Below, piece after piece: positions 36,211-45,295 of a DNA stretch of 64,000 nucleotides (position 1 is the stretch's first letter; every line of letters begins with the position of its first letter). Where the stretch lies: contig JAETQF010000002.1 in the NCBI GenBank assembly GCA_021770845.1, forward strand, positions 179,249 to 243,248, read 5' to 3'. Both the position numbers and the translations under genes were made by a program. This DNA comes from Oscillospiraceae bacterium (GTDB taxonomy: Bacteria > Bacillota > Clostridia > Oscillospirales > Oscillospiraceae). The notes under the pieces were generated by a model. It did no database searches and was not told the origin of the DNA. It saw only the letters and a list, made by a program, of their open reading frames with translations.

Positions 36211-36542
36211 GCTTCCTCCTGTGATACGGGGTATGGGGCAGCGCCCCACTTTTGTGTTTGGCGGGGCGGCGGCGGAAGCCGACGTCCAGACAAACGCGAT
36301 GCTGGCATCGTCGGAAGAAATTCCGCTCCGCTGCGTCCCCGCCTGCGGCGAGGACTTCGCACGCTCCATTCCTTCCTCCTCTCCCCACAAAGCCAAAGGG
36401 CGGCTTTGCGGGGGCTCCCGTTGGTGCTCCCCACGGACGGCCCACAAAGGGCGCACAGCGTGCCCGTGCTTGCTCCGTGGGTACATTCCCGTCCCGCGCC
36501 GCAAGAGCGGACATGGAGCCCCCACACGGGCCAACACGGCGG
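36211..36542. other. Noncoding region, likely transfer origin
   Basis: No gene is supported in these 332 bases between the RepA-like gene and mobC. Next to mobC is an inverted repeat TGGGGC-AGC-GCCCCA (36234-36248), the kind of structure a relaxosome recognises, and this is the usual place for oriT. A dispersed repeat copy fills 36322-36414. The nick site itself cannot be assigned. Confidence 0.45.
36322..36414 (-). repeat. Dispersed repeat, copy inside the mobile element
   Basis: On the minus strand this copy begins CCCCCGCAAAGCCGCCCTTT and matches 59834-59927. The first 40 or so bases differ only by a substitution or two and one indel. Later blocks CGCCGCA, GGCGG, ACGCAG and GAGCGGA are shared. 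Confidence 0.75.
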
Positions 36543-37583
36543 TCACATGGCCAGAGGGTCGACAGGGACGATGGTTCCGGCCCCGGCGTTACTGGCACTA
36601 CCGGCACGGTGCAGCTCGATCAGGCGCTTGCCGTTGCTCCTGCGCACCACCGCCGTGATGCCCAGTTCATTTAGGGCCGCAACGCTTTGCAGGATTTTTC
36701 GGGACACATTTTTCGGTGTAATACCCTCCACCCCGTCAGGGTCGATGCGCAGTGCCAGCTCGGTAGGAGTGCCGATAAATTCGGAGCTGCTGCGCAGCAA
36801 TTCAGAGAGGAGAAAGATGATGCGGCCGCCCAACAGCTCCGGTTGCTGGTAGCTGTCCGCCGCCACCTCCCACACGTTGTCGGCGTTGCGGCGCAGCTCC
36901 AGTTCCCGGTATTCGATGTCCCGGCCGATGCAGGACAGCCGTGCCCTGCCGCTGCCCCGCTGCTCCTCCACCAACGTAAAGCTGGCGTCCACCGCGCCGC
37001 TGATGGCGGTGGTGCCGGAGATGCGGTTGAACACATCGTCCGCCTTTTCCTTGCGCAGATGATGGATCAGCAGGATGGCGATGCCGTGGGCGTCGGCGAG
37101 CCTTTTCAGCGCGGACAGGTCGCGGTAATCGTTGGCGTAGGTGTTGTCGTAGGTTGTGCCCCGGATCATCTGGAGTGTGTCGATGATGATCAGTGAGGTG
37201 TCCGGATGCTCCATCAGAAACTGCCGGAGTTGCTCCTCCAGCCCATCACCCAGGATGCGGCTCTCCGTGCAGAAGTGTACGTTGGGCGGCGCGTCCTCCG
37301 TTACATCGAACAGCCGGTTCTGGATACGGAGCTGGGAGTCCTCCAGGCAGAGGTACAGCGTAGTACCCTGCTTCACCGGCAGGCCCCAGACGGGTTCCCC
37401 TTTAGCCACGGTGACGGCCAGCCACAGCGCCAGCCAGGATTTGCCCACCTTGGGCGACCCGGCCAGGATGTGCAGGCCCTGGGAGATCAGCGTGTCCACC
37501 ACAAAGTTCAGCGGCTGGAGCGGTTTGCTCATCAGCGTCTCGCCGTCGATGGTGGGCAGGCGGTTTGAAATTGCGTTATTCAT
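36543..37583 (-). CDS. RepA-like AAA/RecA-fold ATPase
   Basis: A 346-residue ATPase of the AAA_25/RepA helicase type found in mobilizable elements, probably for autonomous replication of the excised circle. Walker A is GSPKVGKSW near residue 40, Walker B LIIIDTLQMI near residue 135, and the motif LLIHHLRKEK near residue 180. The C-terminus carries a winged-helix-like region (PKNVSRKILQSVAALNELGI). The ATG at 37583 follows GAAGGAGGATAGCAC. Confidence 0.85.
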   Translation of the reverse strand: MNNAISNRLPTIDGETLMSKPLQPLNFVVDTLISQGLHILAGSPKVGKSWLALWLAVTVAKGEPVWGLPVKQGTTLYLCLEDSQLRIQNRLFDVTEDAPPNVHFCTESRILGDGLEEQLRQFLMEHPDTSLIIIDTLQMIRGTTYDNTYANDYRDLSALKRLADAHGIAILLIHHLRKEKADDVFNRISGTTAISGAVDASFTLVEEQRGSGRARLSCIGRDIEYRELELRRNADNVWEVAADSYQQPELLGGRIIFLLSELLRSSSEFIGTPTELALRIDPDGVEGITPKNVSRKILQSVAALNELGITAVVRRSNGKRLIELHRAGSASNAGAGTIVPVDPLAM

Positions 37584-37670
37584 GTGCTATCCTCCTTCTA
37601 TGTGTATTGAGAGGATCGTCCCCTCATTTACACAGGACACTCAAACACAGTTTGTAAACCAGGAAAAGCA

Positions 37671-37715
37671 AAAAAATTGAACCGCGCCGTCAACAGACAG
37701 CGCGGTTCAATTTTT
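37671..37715. terminator. Bidirectional terminator overlapping the sigma-like gene stop
   Basis: AAAATTGAACCGCGC (37673-37687) pairs with GCGCGGTTCAATTTT (37700-37714). Both arms end in A/T runs. The sigma-like gene stop codon (37690) is inside the loop. Confidence 0.8.
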
Positions 37716-38076
37716 GGCACAGCTTTTTCAGTCGCTTTGAGATGGCCATTCTGGACACGCTCAAGCGCCTGCCGATCTCCTCCATAGACAATTCCTCGTC
37801 ATACCGGAGGGAGATCAGCACTCGCTCCCGTTCGTCCAGTCCAGCCATGGCTTCCCGCAGTGTTTCAAGCTGGAGGTTCTTCAGTGCGGTATCTTCCGTC
37901 ACGCGCGAGGCGTTCCCAGAGCAAGACATCGCCGTTTCAAAATCCATTCTACTCAGGTGCCGTTGATCCTGCTTGTACTGCGCCCGCATACGGCGGCGAT
38001 CCCGCTCTAAAAAGTCTGCGACCTCCTTTGGCACTGATACTTGCTGGCCTTGATAAGTAACGACTGTGTCGTTCAT
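37690..38076 (-). CDS. Sigma-70 region 4-like regulator of the element
   Basis: A 128-residue protein whose C-terminal half is a sigma region 4 helix-turn-helix (LDERERVLISLRYDEELSME, IGRRLSVSRMAISKRLKKL). The N-terminal half is charged and lacks region 2, so it is unlikely to be a full sigma factor. Similar proteins are common in Clostridial integrative elements. The ATG at 38076 follows GGAAAGGACGTCA. Targets are probably element promoters. Confidence 0.75.
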   Translation of the reverse strand: MNDTVVTYQGQQVSVPKEVADFLERDRRRMRAQYKQDQRHLSRMDFETAMSCSGNASRVTEDTALKNLQLETLREAMAGLDERERVLISLRYDEELSMEEIGRRLSVSRMAISKRLKKLCQKLNRAVC

Positions 38077-38343
38077 TGACGTCCTTTCCGCTTACACGAA
38101 AAGGCGCACACCCGCGCTGCCGGCACAGCGCCAAATACTGTGGAGCACTCATGGATATTTCATCGTACAGTGGGGTTCAAAATGCCCTGTGCGGCCCATG
38201 AATGTCAGAGGTCACACATCGGTGTGAACCTCACCGGAAAGCTGCAGATATTGGCTTCCGCCTACTTGGTATTATATTCGTACCGACAAAATTTGTCACG
38301 AACAACTTTTCGACATGGTTCGACATCTATGTCATCCCCATTA
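38077..38343. other. Intergenic region within the element
   Basis: About 270 bases between the sigma-like gene and the DUF6809-like gene, more AT-rich toward the right. I see no convincing gene here. Confidence 0.4.
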
Positions 38344-38625
38344 TTACAGAACCCGCCCAGTCTCATCAACTGGACGGGTTTCATCATATAAGTTCAGCTC
38401 TGCAGACAACTTCCACGCCAGTTCAAAACCGCAGATGAAACTGTCGATGGAACGCGTCTCAGCAGCACGGTCTTTTGCGTCAATGATACGCAGGATAAGC
38501 TTCCGCTCTGGCTTATTCAGCCGTTGGATGAGCTGATGGTGCGCGTCCTCAATTTCCCGTTTGGTTTCGGACTCAGCCGGTGGTGTATAGAATTGAGTGT
38601 AGAGATTTTTCAGTGTTTCGTTCAT
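38344..38625 (-). CDS. DUF6809-like small protein
   Basis: A 93-residue soluble helical protein (MNETLKNLYTQFYTPPAESE, LNKPERKLILRIIDAKDR, SIDSFICGFELAWKLSAELN). It resembles a family I know as DUF6809, common in Clostridial mobile elements and of unknown function. The ATG at 38625 follows CAGGAGGCGGGACAC. An inverted repeat covers the last codons (38348-38379). It lies just downstream of hsdR and may be its last co-transcribed gene. Confidence 0.7.
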   Translation of the reverse strand: MNETLKNLYTQFYTPPAESETKREIEDAHHQLIQRLNKPERKLILRIIDAKDRAAETRSIDSFICGFELAWKLSAELNLYDETRPVDETGRVL

Positions 38626-38676
38626 GTGTCCCGCCTCCTGCCAGCATGACACAATAGCACAGTCCACGGGAAATAG

Positions 38677-41600
38677 CTACATATTTTTTGCGCCCAGCGC
38701 ATTGGAGTTGATCCTGTCAATCACGGCCCGGATGCCCAGCCAAACAGACAGGTCGGTAAACACCTCCACCACACTGCCCTGGTCAGTGAACGGGGGCTCT
38801 TGGAGGACAGACAGATCCGTCATCATGCCATTATGGACAATGTACTCGATAATCTGGTTCACAAAATAGATTTGCCTGCTGTCCAGGCTGGCGTCGTTGA
38901 GATAGTCTGAAAAGGCCAGCTTTGCCGCGTTCATGTCCAGCCCCACGATCTCCCGGACAAACTCGCCCAGGGGCTTCTGGCCGCAGGAGTCCTCGTATTC
39001 CTGCTGAGTACCCACTTCGCTCCAAAGAATATGCTCTAAAGCGTCCACATCCTCAGCGGTCAGCGGGACGTTTCCCCGCAGCTTGGCAATGGCGGCGTGA
39101 TCCTGATGCTGGCGGACATAAAATTCCGCCTTGGCCTTGTAGTTTTTCAAATCGTCATTTTCCAGCTCCGCTTCCCGCCACTCCACAGACAGGATGTCAT
39201 CCGTGAAGTTGGTGGTGTAAATCTCACCGCCGTGGGGCAGATACTTCATCAGCCCCCGCAGGCACTCCCGGATATGCTCGAACTCGTTGATCCCGGCGGT
39301 GTCCAGATAGCTTGTGTGCAAGATCTGCTCGATCAGCTCCGACTGGGCCCAGATCTCTGGGATGTTGGCTGCTACGCTGGCGATCCCACTGACTTTCTTG
39401 CATAGGTCGCTGCGGGCCCGGGTGTATTTCTTTCCCACCAGACAGGCCAACTCAATGCCGTACATCAGGGCGTCGAACCGCACGGCGCTGGCCTCGTCCA
39501 CGTCGGGCTGGAGCAGCGGAGCCACCTCGTCCCGAAGGCGGAGGGTGTCCTCATAGCTGAGGGCGGTGTAACTGTTCGGAGCGGAAAATTTTTCCACATA
39601 TCGCAGGTGCTGGCGCACCGCGAAATTCTCCCGGTTCAGTTCGTTTACCTTTGCCAGCATCTCCTCTACCAACCGTGCCCGGAAGGGGATCAACTCCTCC
39701 GTCTGATAGGCCAGATCCTGGAGCTTATAGACGATTCGGGCCTTCAGATAAAAAATGGCGCTCTGCAGGGGCATTTGATTGGCGGTAGCCTTGCCCTTAT
39801 TTATGCGGAAGAACTCAAAATTTCCGCACAGGTCGAAAATATAGAACTTTTCCTTGTCCGCGCCGTCCAGCAGCCTCGGACACAGCCGGGTGCCCCGGCC
39901 AATCATCTGCCAGAACTTGGCGCGGCTCAAAACCTTTTTGAAGAACACCAGGTTCAGCACCTCCGGCACGTCAATGCCGGTGTCCAGCATATCGACAGAG
40001 ATGGCGATCTGGGGCAGCTTCTTCGCCTCGGAGAACTCGTCAATGGCGCTTTGCGCGTAGTTTGTGTAGTTGTCGATGACCTTGGCATAGCCGGTCAGAT
40101 GGGGGTACTCCTTACCAAACACCTCCAGGATCTTCTCCGCGTGGTGGTGGTTCTTGGCAAAAATGATGGTCTTGCCCAGCTTTTCGCCGTATTCGATCTT
40201 CAGGCCGCTCTCCATGAGCAGCTGGAGGGCCTTGCGGATGGTGTCCTCGTTAAACACCCACTCGTTCAGCGCGGAGGAGGAAATGCGGTCAGGCGCCTCG
40301 CCGTCCCGGCCAAAGGTGTCCTCATAGGCCGCCTTGTCCTCCTCGGACAGGTCGTCGTAGACAATGCCCTCCTCCAGAAATTTCAGCTTGCTCTCTACGG
40401 AGAGAAAGTCCACCAAAAAGCCGTCCGTCACCGCCTGGGCCAGCTCGTAGCCGTAGGTGGGCGCGCCGCTCTCCAGCTCGAAAATCTCGTAGGTGTTCTT
40501 GTCAATCTCGTCCTTGGGGGTAGCGGTGAGGCCCACCAGCGGCGCGTCAAAATAGGTAAAAATGTCCCGGTACTTGTTATAGATGGAGCGGTGGGCCTCG
40601 TCGCAGATCACCAGATCGAAGTGCCCGCAGGTGAACAGCTTGCCCGCCTCATCCCGCACCCCGTCGATGCAGTTCATCATGGTCTGGTAGGTGGAAAATA
40701 CGCAGTGGGCCCCGTAGTTGTCCTTTTCCTCGCACAGGTTGGTCACCGACAGGTCAGGCAGCAGGTTGGCAAAGCTTCGCTTAGCCTGGGTCACCAGTGA
40801 ATTGCGGTCGGCCAGGAACAGGATGTTTTTCACCCAGCCGTGGCGCAGCAGCACGTCGCACAGGGCGATGACCGTTCGGGTCTTGCCCGAGCCGGTGGCC
40901 ATCACCAGCAGGGCCTTCCGGCGGTTTTTGCGGTCGAAGCTGTCGCACACCGCCTTGACGGCCCCCTCCTGGTAGTACCGCCCGGCGATGTCCTTGCGCA
41001 CCGCCACGTTTTTCAGGCTTGTCCGCATGGTTTGCAGATTAAACCACTTTTCCAGATCCCGCTTGGAGTAGATCATGGCCACCTTCCGCTCCGGGTAGCG
41101 TCCATCGTCGATGCGGGTGTCGAAGCCGTTGGACAGGAACACCACCGGGCGGCGGCCGTATTTCTGCTCCAGCAGGTCGGCGTACAGCTGGGCCTGCTGG
41201 CGGCCCTTGGCCGGATCCGCGCAGGTGCGTTTGGCCTCGATGACCGCCAGCGGGCGGTGGGTGTCATCGTAGAGCACATAGTCCGCATAGCCCACCCCGG
41301 ATTTGTTGGGCATACCGGGCAGCTCCACCTCGTTGAGCCAGTCCTTCCCCTCGACCCAGCCCGCGTCCAGCAGCATGGCGTCAATGTAGATCTTCCGGGT
41401 CTGGTACTCGGTGAGCTCCAGCGGCTTGGGCACATAGGTGGGCTGCTGCTCCTCCCGGCGGGCGGTGAGCTGGGCGCGCAGGGCGCGGTTCTCCTCCATC
41501 AGCCGCTCCAGCTCCACCTCCGGCACGGGGGCTGGGGCCGGCTCGGGTGTGGCGTCCAGCAGGGACGGGTCGAACTTCCCCTCGATGTAGTCCCTGGCGT

Positions 41601-41973
41601 AGAAATAGGCCAGCTGATCCAGGAATATGTAGAGGTTTTCCAGGCATACCGCCGCCTGCTCCCGGGTGAGCTTTTTGCCCCCGTGGGCGGCCTGGTTGCC
41701 CAGCACCCTGACCAACTTCATCCGCTTCCAGACGTCCTCCCCCACGATGCCCCGGAAATCCCCGCTGTCCATGAGCGCCGCCAGCCGGTTGTCAACGGGC
41801 AGGGCGAGGCTGCCGTCCACGGAGTACATCCATTTGACGGCGGCTTCCATGGCCCGGCGGCAGGACAGGATGCAGGCGGCGGGGTCGATCTGGTAGATTT
41901 TTTCCGCCGCTATTGCCGCTTGAGCAAAGGAGGTGAATTGGGGGTCGGAGAGGAGGAAGTCGAAATTAGTCAT
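38677..41973 (-). CDS. hsdR: Type I restriction enzyme R subunit
   Basis: Translocase and nuclease subunit of a type I restriction system, 1098 residues. The N-terminal 130 residues match a DUF4145-type domain. The nuclease core is near residues 215-250 (ADYVLYDDTHRPLAVIEAKR, giving D...EAK). The superfamily 2 helicase follows: GSGKTRTVIAL (motif I), ICDEAHRS (motif II), GLTATP (motif III) and the C-terminal MIGRGTRLCPRL (motif VI). All key residues are present, so it should be active. Its start overlaps the membrane protein gene by 8 bases. Confidence 0.96.
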   Translation of the reverse strand: MTNFDFLLSDPQFTSFAQAAIAAEKIYQIDPAACILSCRRAMEAAVKWMYSVDGSLALPVDNRLAALMDSGDFRGIVGEDVWKRMKLVRVLGNQAAHGGKKLTREQAAVCLENLYIFLDQLAYFYARDYIEGKFDPSLLDATPEPAPAPVPEVELERLMEENRALRAQLTARREEQQPTYVPKPLELTEYQTRKIYIDAMLLDAGWVEGKDWLNEVELPGMPNKSGVGYADYVLYDDTHRPLAVIEAKRTCADPAKGRQQAQLYADLLEQKYGRRPVVFLSNGFDTRIDDGRYPERKVAMIYSKRDLEKWFNLQTMRTSLKNVAVRKDIAGRYYQEGAVKAVCDSFDRKNRRKALLVMATGSGKTRTVIALCDVLLRHGWVKNILFLADRNSLVTQAKRSFANLLPDLSVTNLCEEKDNYGAHCVFSTYQTMMNCIDGVRDEAGKLFTCGHFDLVICDEAHRSIYNKYRDIFTYFDAPLVGLTATPKDEIDKNTYEIFELESGAPTYGYELAQAVTDGFLVDFLSVESKLKFLEEGIVYDDLSEEDKAAYEDTFGRDGEAPDRISSSALNEWVFNEDTIRKALQLLMESGLKIEYGEKLGKTIIFAKNHHHAEKILEVFGKEYPHLTGYAKVIDNYTNYAQSAIDEFSEAKKLPQIAISVDMLDTGIDVPEVLNLVFFKKVLSRAKFWQMIGRGTRLCPRLLDGADKEKFYIFDLCGNFEFFRINKGKATANQMPLQSAIFYLKARIVYKLQDLAYQTEELIPFRARLVEEMLAKVNELNRENFAVRQHLRYVEKFSAPNSYTALSYEDTLRLRDEVAPLLQPDVDEASAVRFDALMYGIELACLVGKKYTRARSDLCKKVSGIASVAANIPEIWAQSELIEQILHTSYLDTAGINEFEHIRECLRGLMKYLPHGGEIYTTNFTDDILSVEWREAELENDDLKNYKAKAEFYVRQHQDHAAIAKLRGNVPLTAEDVDALEHILWSEVGTQQEYEDSCGQKPLGEFVREIVGLDMNAAKLAFSDYLNDASLDSRQIYFVNQIIEYIVHNGMMTDLSVLQEPPFTDQGSVVEVFTDLSVWLGIRAVIDRINSNALGAKNM

Positions 41974-42418
41974 ATATATCTCTCACAATTCCTATCCATT
42001 TTTTATAAATACATCCCTCTGCATCTTTTACATATGCATACACGTTTTCCTCCGGTAATACAGTTTGTGGGAGAACCTGTCGCAATTCAGAAAGCAGCAT
42101 ATGATGTTCAGTCGTTTCTCCAGTATGTATAATAATTTGATTCGCAGCTATTTGGTCATATGTAAAATACTGTTTCCCAGCTATCATAAGTCCTATCATA
42201 CTAATTTTTATAGGGCGATTCCCAGTATTGATAGCCGTAACGTATATCCCGTCTCCCATCCCACTAATTTCATTTCCTGCCAAAACCATCATAGCTTTCT
42301 TATATGGAAGTTTAGCCGTACGGATTGAAACTACGATTGCCACAACACTCAATACTATCGTAAAAAAGGATAATAGTGCAGAAACAAAACCTACATTCTG
42401 ATTGAACCACGCTATCAT
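41966..42418 (-). CDS. Small membrane protein inside the restriction operon
   Basis: A 150-residue protein with one N-terminal hydrophobic helix (FVSALLSFFTIVLSVVAIVV) and a soluble domain of about 115 residues rich in beta strands. It sits between hsdS and hsdR, overlapping hsdR by 8 bases and 9 bases from hsdS, so it is part of the operon. It is not a standard type I subunit and I recognise no family. The DNA is clearly AT-richer than hsdR and hsdM. Confidence 0.75.
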   Translation of the reverse strand: MIAWFNQNVGFVSALLSFFTIVLSVVAIVVSIRTAKLPYKKAMMVLAGNEISGMGDGIYVTAINTGNRPIKISMIGLMIAGKQYFTYDQIAANQIIIHTGETTEHHMLLSELRQVLPQTVLPEENVYAYVKDAEGCIYKKWIGIVRDIYD

Positions 42419-42427
42419 CCTCTCACC

Positions 42428-43612
42428 TCACCCAAAATATTCCTGCATCAACAATTTCTTCAGTACTTCCAGTTTATCCAAACTCTGCTGGATTGTCAAC
42501 TTTTGTCGCCCCACATTCTCGACAAAATTAGCAAACATTTTCTGGACCTCAATAGGCGGCAATAAAACTGGCAATGCCCGGAGTTGCTTCATATTGATAC
42601 TTGCAATTCCTGTCGTCTGCTTGGCACACCTCAAAAAATATTGTTTTGCTTTCTGATGCTGCAAATATTCAGAAAAAAACTCCGGTAAAATTGTTCCTCT
42701 ATCAAGTCTAACCCGGAAAATGTGATTTTGGTGAATACAATTCTCCAGCAGCTCCCGAATAATAGCACCACGGCCCAGCTTATCAGGGTCGCCTCCTTCT
42801 GTCATAAGCACATCTTTAGGCAATATACGGTACTGGTCAATCTCTGATTGCGTTGCCATAATTGTTTTTACTGTTGTCCAATCAATATAACCGTCCTTAA
42901 CATTAGAAACCGCCATATAAGGCACTTCAAACAGTTCTGTGCTTTTCGTTTTTCGCCCTTTGGTAATACCTGAAACAATACCTGCCATACTCTCAAGCGG
43001 CTTTTCAGGCCATATCAAGGGATTTAGCAGCATATCCCCAAACATCTCCACAAACCGCGCTTTGACCAGTTCGTCCAGCTTGACAAGCTGCTGTTTGCGG
43101 AGGAAGATCAAGTTGCTGAGCTTGTCCAGCTTGGTGGCGATCTTATCTTGCTCGTCCAATGCTGGAAGTGGAACATAAACATTTCTAACCATTTCGCTAT
43201 TTAGATTATTTACTACTCCACCAACTGCAAGAGACTTGAATTTTTGATATGTGCTTGGCGCACTCAAATAGTAGTACAAGAATCGCTTGTCAAACAGTCC
43301 GTTATTATCCCGTAATACTAACCAGCCATCGTGAATACAACCATCGATTTTTAAGATATATGGACGCCCAAAACTCATAGAATTTGATAACAGAAAATCT
43401 CCAGACTGGACATAACGAGATTTTTTTGCGCCTTCTGGAATGATTTTCTGTGCAGTCGATGTGATATACATGGAATCATCTGTATCACCTATTTTAATCC
43501 AGTTAATTCCATTCTCTGAATTTGTAATATATTTGTCGATTGGCCGAGGAGAGCCACCGCGCTCAACAATACAAATATCTCCAATTTTAACTTGTGGCCA
43601 GTGTTCCATCAC
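42428..43612 (-). CDS. hsdS: Type I restriction specificity subunit
   Basis: DNA-recognition subunit, 394 residues. It has two target recognition domains (about residues 5-150 and 205-345), each followed by a conserved helix: LDEQDKIATKLDKLSNLIFL and PIEVQKMFANFVENVGRQ. It begins at an ATG overlapping the hsdM stop by 4 bases. The gene is much richer in AT than hsdM or hsdR, typical of shuffled specificity genes. The target sequence cannot be predicted. Confidence 0.94.
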   Translation of the reverse strand: MMEHWPQVKIGDICIVERGGSPRPIDKYITNSENGINWIKIGDTDDSMYITSTAQKIIPEGAKKSRYVQSGDFLLSNSMSFGRPYILKIDGCIHDGWLVLRDNNGLFDKRFLYYYLSAPSTYQKFKSLAVGGVVNNLNSEMVRNVYVPLPALDEQDKIATKLDKLSNLIFLRKQQLVKLDELVKARFVEMFGDMLLNPLIWPEKPLESMAGIVSGITKGRKTKSTELFEVPYMAVSNVKDGYIDWTTVKTIMATQSEIDQYRILPKDVLMTEGGDPDKLGRGAIIRELLENCIHQNHIFRVRLDRGTILPEFFSEYLQHQKAKQYFLRCAKQTTGIASINMKQLRALPVLLPPIEVQKMFANFVENVGRQKLTIQQSLDKLEVLKKLLMQEYFG

Positions 43613-45105
43613 ACCATCCCCTCCAGTTCCTCCAGCCCCCTCTGGATCTCCGCCTCCAGCGCCCGCAGCTCGGCAAAAATCTCGCTGGTTGGCGGATACT
43701 CCACCGGCACATACTCCGCCTTTTTATACTTGTTGATGGACAGATCATACCCGTTCCCCACAATCTCCTCCCGGGGCACCAGGAAGGACTGCTCCGTGCG
43801 CTCCCGCCCCTCCTCCGCCCCCAGGTCGTGGAACCGGGCCACAACGTCCGGGATGTCGTTTTCCGCCACCGGGACGCGCTTGTCGTCCAGACTGAACCCG
43901 TCGGCGCGCATATCGTAAAACCACACCTTGTCCGTGCCGCCGTGGCCGGTCTTGGTGAACACCAGCACCCCGGTGGACACCCCGGCGTAGGGCTTGAACA
44001 CCCCGGAGGGCATGGAGATCACCGCCTCCAGCCGGTTGTTGTCCACCAGCTCCCGCCGGATGTCCTTGTGGGCCTTGGACGAGCCGAACAGCACCCCGTC
44101 CGGCACGATGCAGGCGCACCGCCCGCCCACCTTGAGCATCCGCAGGAACAGCGCCAGAAACAGCAGCTCCGTCTTTTTCGTCTTGCACAGCTTCAGCAGG
44201 TCGGTGGACACGATATCCGCGTCCAGGCTGCCCTTGAAGGGCGGATTGGCCAAAATAAGGGAGTATTTCTCCCGATCCGGGTTCTGGTCTGACAGGCTGT
44301 CCCGGTACTCGATAAAGGGGTTCTCCACCCCGTGGGTCATCATGTTCATGGCCCCAATGCGCAGCATGGTGCGATCCATGTCAAAGCCGTGGAACATATG
44401 GTTCATGTAGTGGGCCTTTTTCTGCCGGTCGAAAAAGATTTCCTGTTTATGGCGCTCCTTGAGGTACTCCCCCGCCGCCACCAGGAAGCCAGACGTGCCG
44501 CAGGCCGGGTCGCAGATCACCTCGTCGGGGCCGGGGGCCATGAGCTCCACCATCATTTTGATGATGTGCCGGGGAGTGCGGAACTGTCCGTTTACCCCGG
44601 CGGTGGCGATTTTGGACAGCAGGAACTCGTACACATCGCCCCGGACGTCGCCCTCCCGCACCTGGGCCATTTGCTCATAGATGCCGTCCAGCGCCGTGAT
44701 TACCTTGTCCAGCATCAGCGGCGTGGGGATCTTGAAGATGGCGTCGTCCATGTACTTGGCGTAGGCGCTGGCCTTGTCCCCGTGGAGGTTCTTGATGAAC
44801 GGGAACACCTGCTCCTGCATGAGGTTGTACATCTTCTCGGCGGGGAAGTCGTGGAACACCGACCACTTGAGCTGTTTTCCCGGGACAGTGCGCTCCCCAA
44901 TCCGCACCTCGTCCGCGAAAATGCTCTGATGCGCCAGCCCCAGCATAGCCGCCTCCCGGGCGCGGAGGTTGTCCGTCTCATCCAAATCGTGGATGAACAT
45001 GAGATAGGTCATCTGCTCCACCACGTCCAGCGGGTTGGTGATGCCGCCCGTCCAGAAAATTTCCCACAGGCTGTTGATCCTGTTTTTCAGTTCGCCGGTA
45101 ATCAT
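43609..45105 (-). CDS. hsdM: Type I restriction DNA methyltransferase subunit
   Basis: Adenine-N6 methyltransferase subunit, 498 residues. The N-terminal helical HsdM_N domain is followed by the SAM-binding motif DPACGTSGFLVAA near residue 205 and the catalytic NPPF (LANPPFKGS) near residue 290. This is the gamma-class order. First gene of the hsdM-hsdS-membrane protein-hsdR operon. The ATG at 45105 follows AGAGAGGCTCATG-like sequence; a promoter is present upstream. Confidence 0.96.
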   Translation of the reverse strand: MITGELKNRINSLWEIFWTGGITNPLDVVEQMTYLMFIHDLDETDNLRAREAAMLGLAHQSIFADEVRIGERTVPGKQLKWSVFHDFPAEKMYNLMQEQVFPFIKNLHGDKASAYAKYMDDAIFKIPTPLMLDKVITALDGIYEQMAQVREGDVRGDVYEFLLSKIATAGVNGQFRTPRHIIKMMVELMAPGPDEVICDPACGTSGFLVAAGEYLKERHKQEIFFDRQKKAHYMNHMFHGFDMDRTMLRIGAMNMMTHGVENPFIEYRDSLSDQNPDREKYSLILANPPFKGSLDADIVSTDLLKLCKTKKTELLFLALFLRMLKVGGRCACIVPDGVLFGSSKAHKDIRRELVDNNRLEAVISMPSGVFKPYAGVSTGVLVFTKTGHGGTDKVWFYDMRADGFSLDDKRVPVAENDIPDVVARFHDLGAEEGRERTEQSFLVPREEIVGNGYDLSINKYKKAEYVPVEYPPTSEIFAELRALEAEIQRGLEELEGMV

Positions 45106-45177
45106 GAGCCTCTCTCCCTGTTTTCAATTTAAGCGGTACATCTTTTACCGCAGGATTCGACGTATTCCCTGTTTTTT

Positions 45178-45206
45178 AGCATATCATACACAATTTTCTT
45201 CGTCAA
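45178..45206 (-). promoter_or_regulatory. hsdM operon promoter
   Basis: On the minus strand TTGACG (45201-45206) and TATGCT (45178-45183) are 17 bases apart in an AT-rich region, about 70 bases before hsdM. Confidence 0.65.
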
Positions 45207-45295
45207 TCCTCCGCTTTCTCAGTTTGATCCGGCTGCTTGGGCGGAAACATCGGCACAGGTTCGCAAAACAGCGGATAAAAAACGCAGAAATCAAC

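Noticed and set aside
38140..38391. Small plus-strand genes in the element between the sigma-like gene and the DUF6809-like gene
   Set aside because: They have no ribosome binding sites, no recognisable protein features and overlap the supported minus-strand gene.
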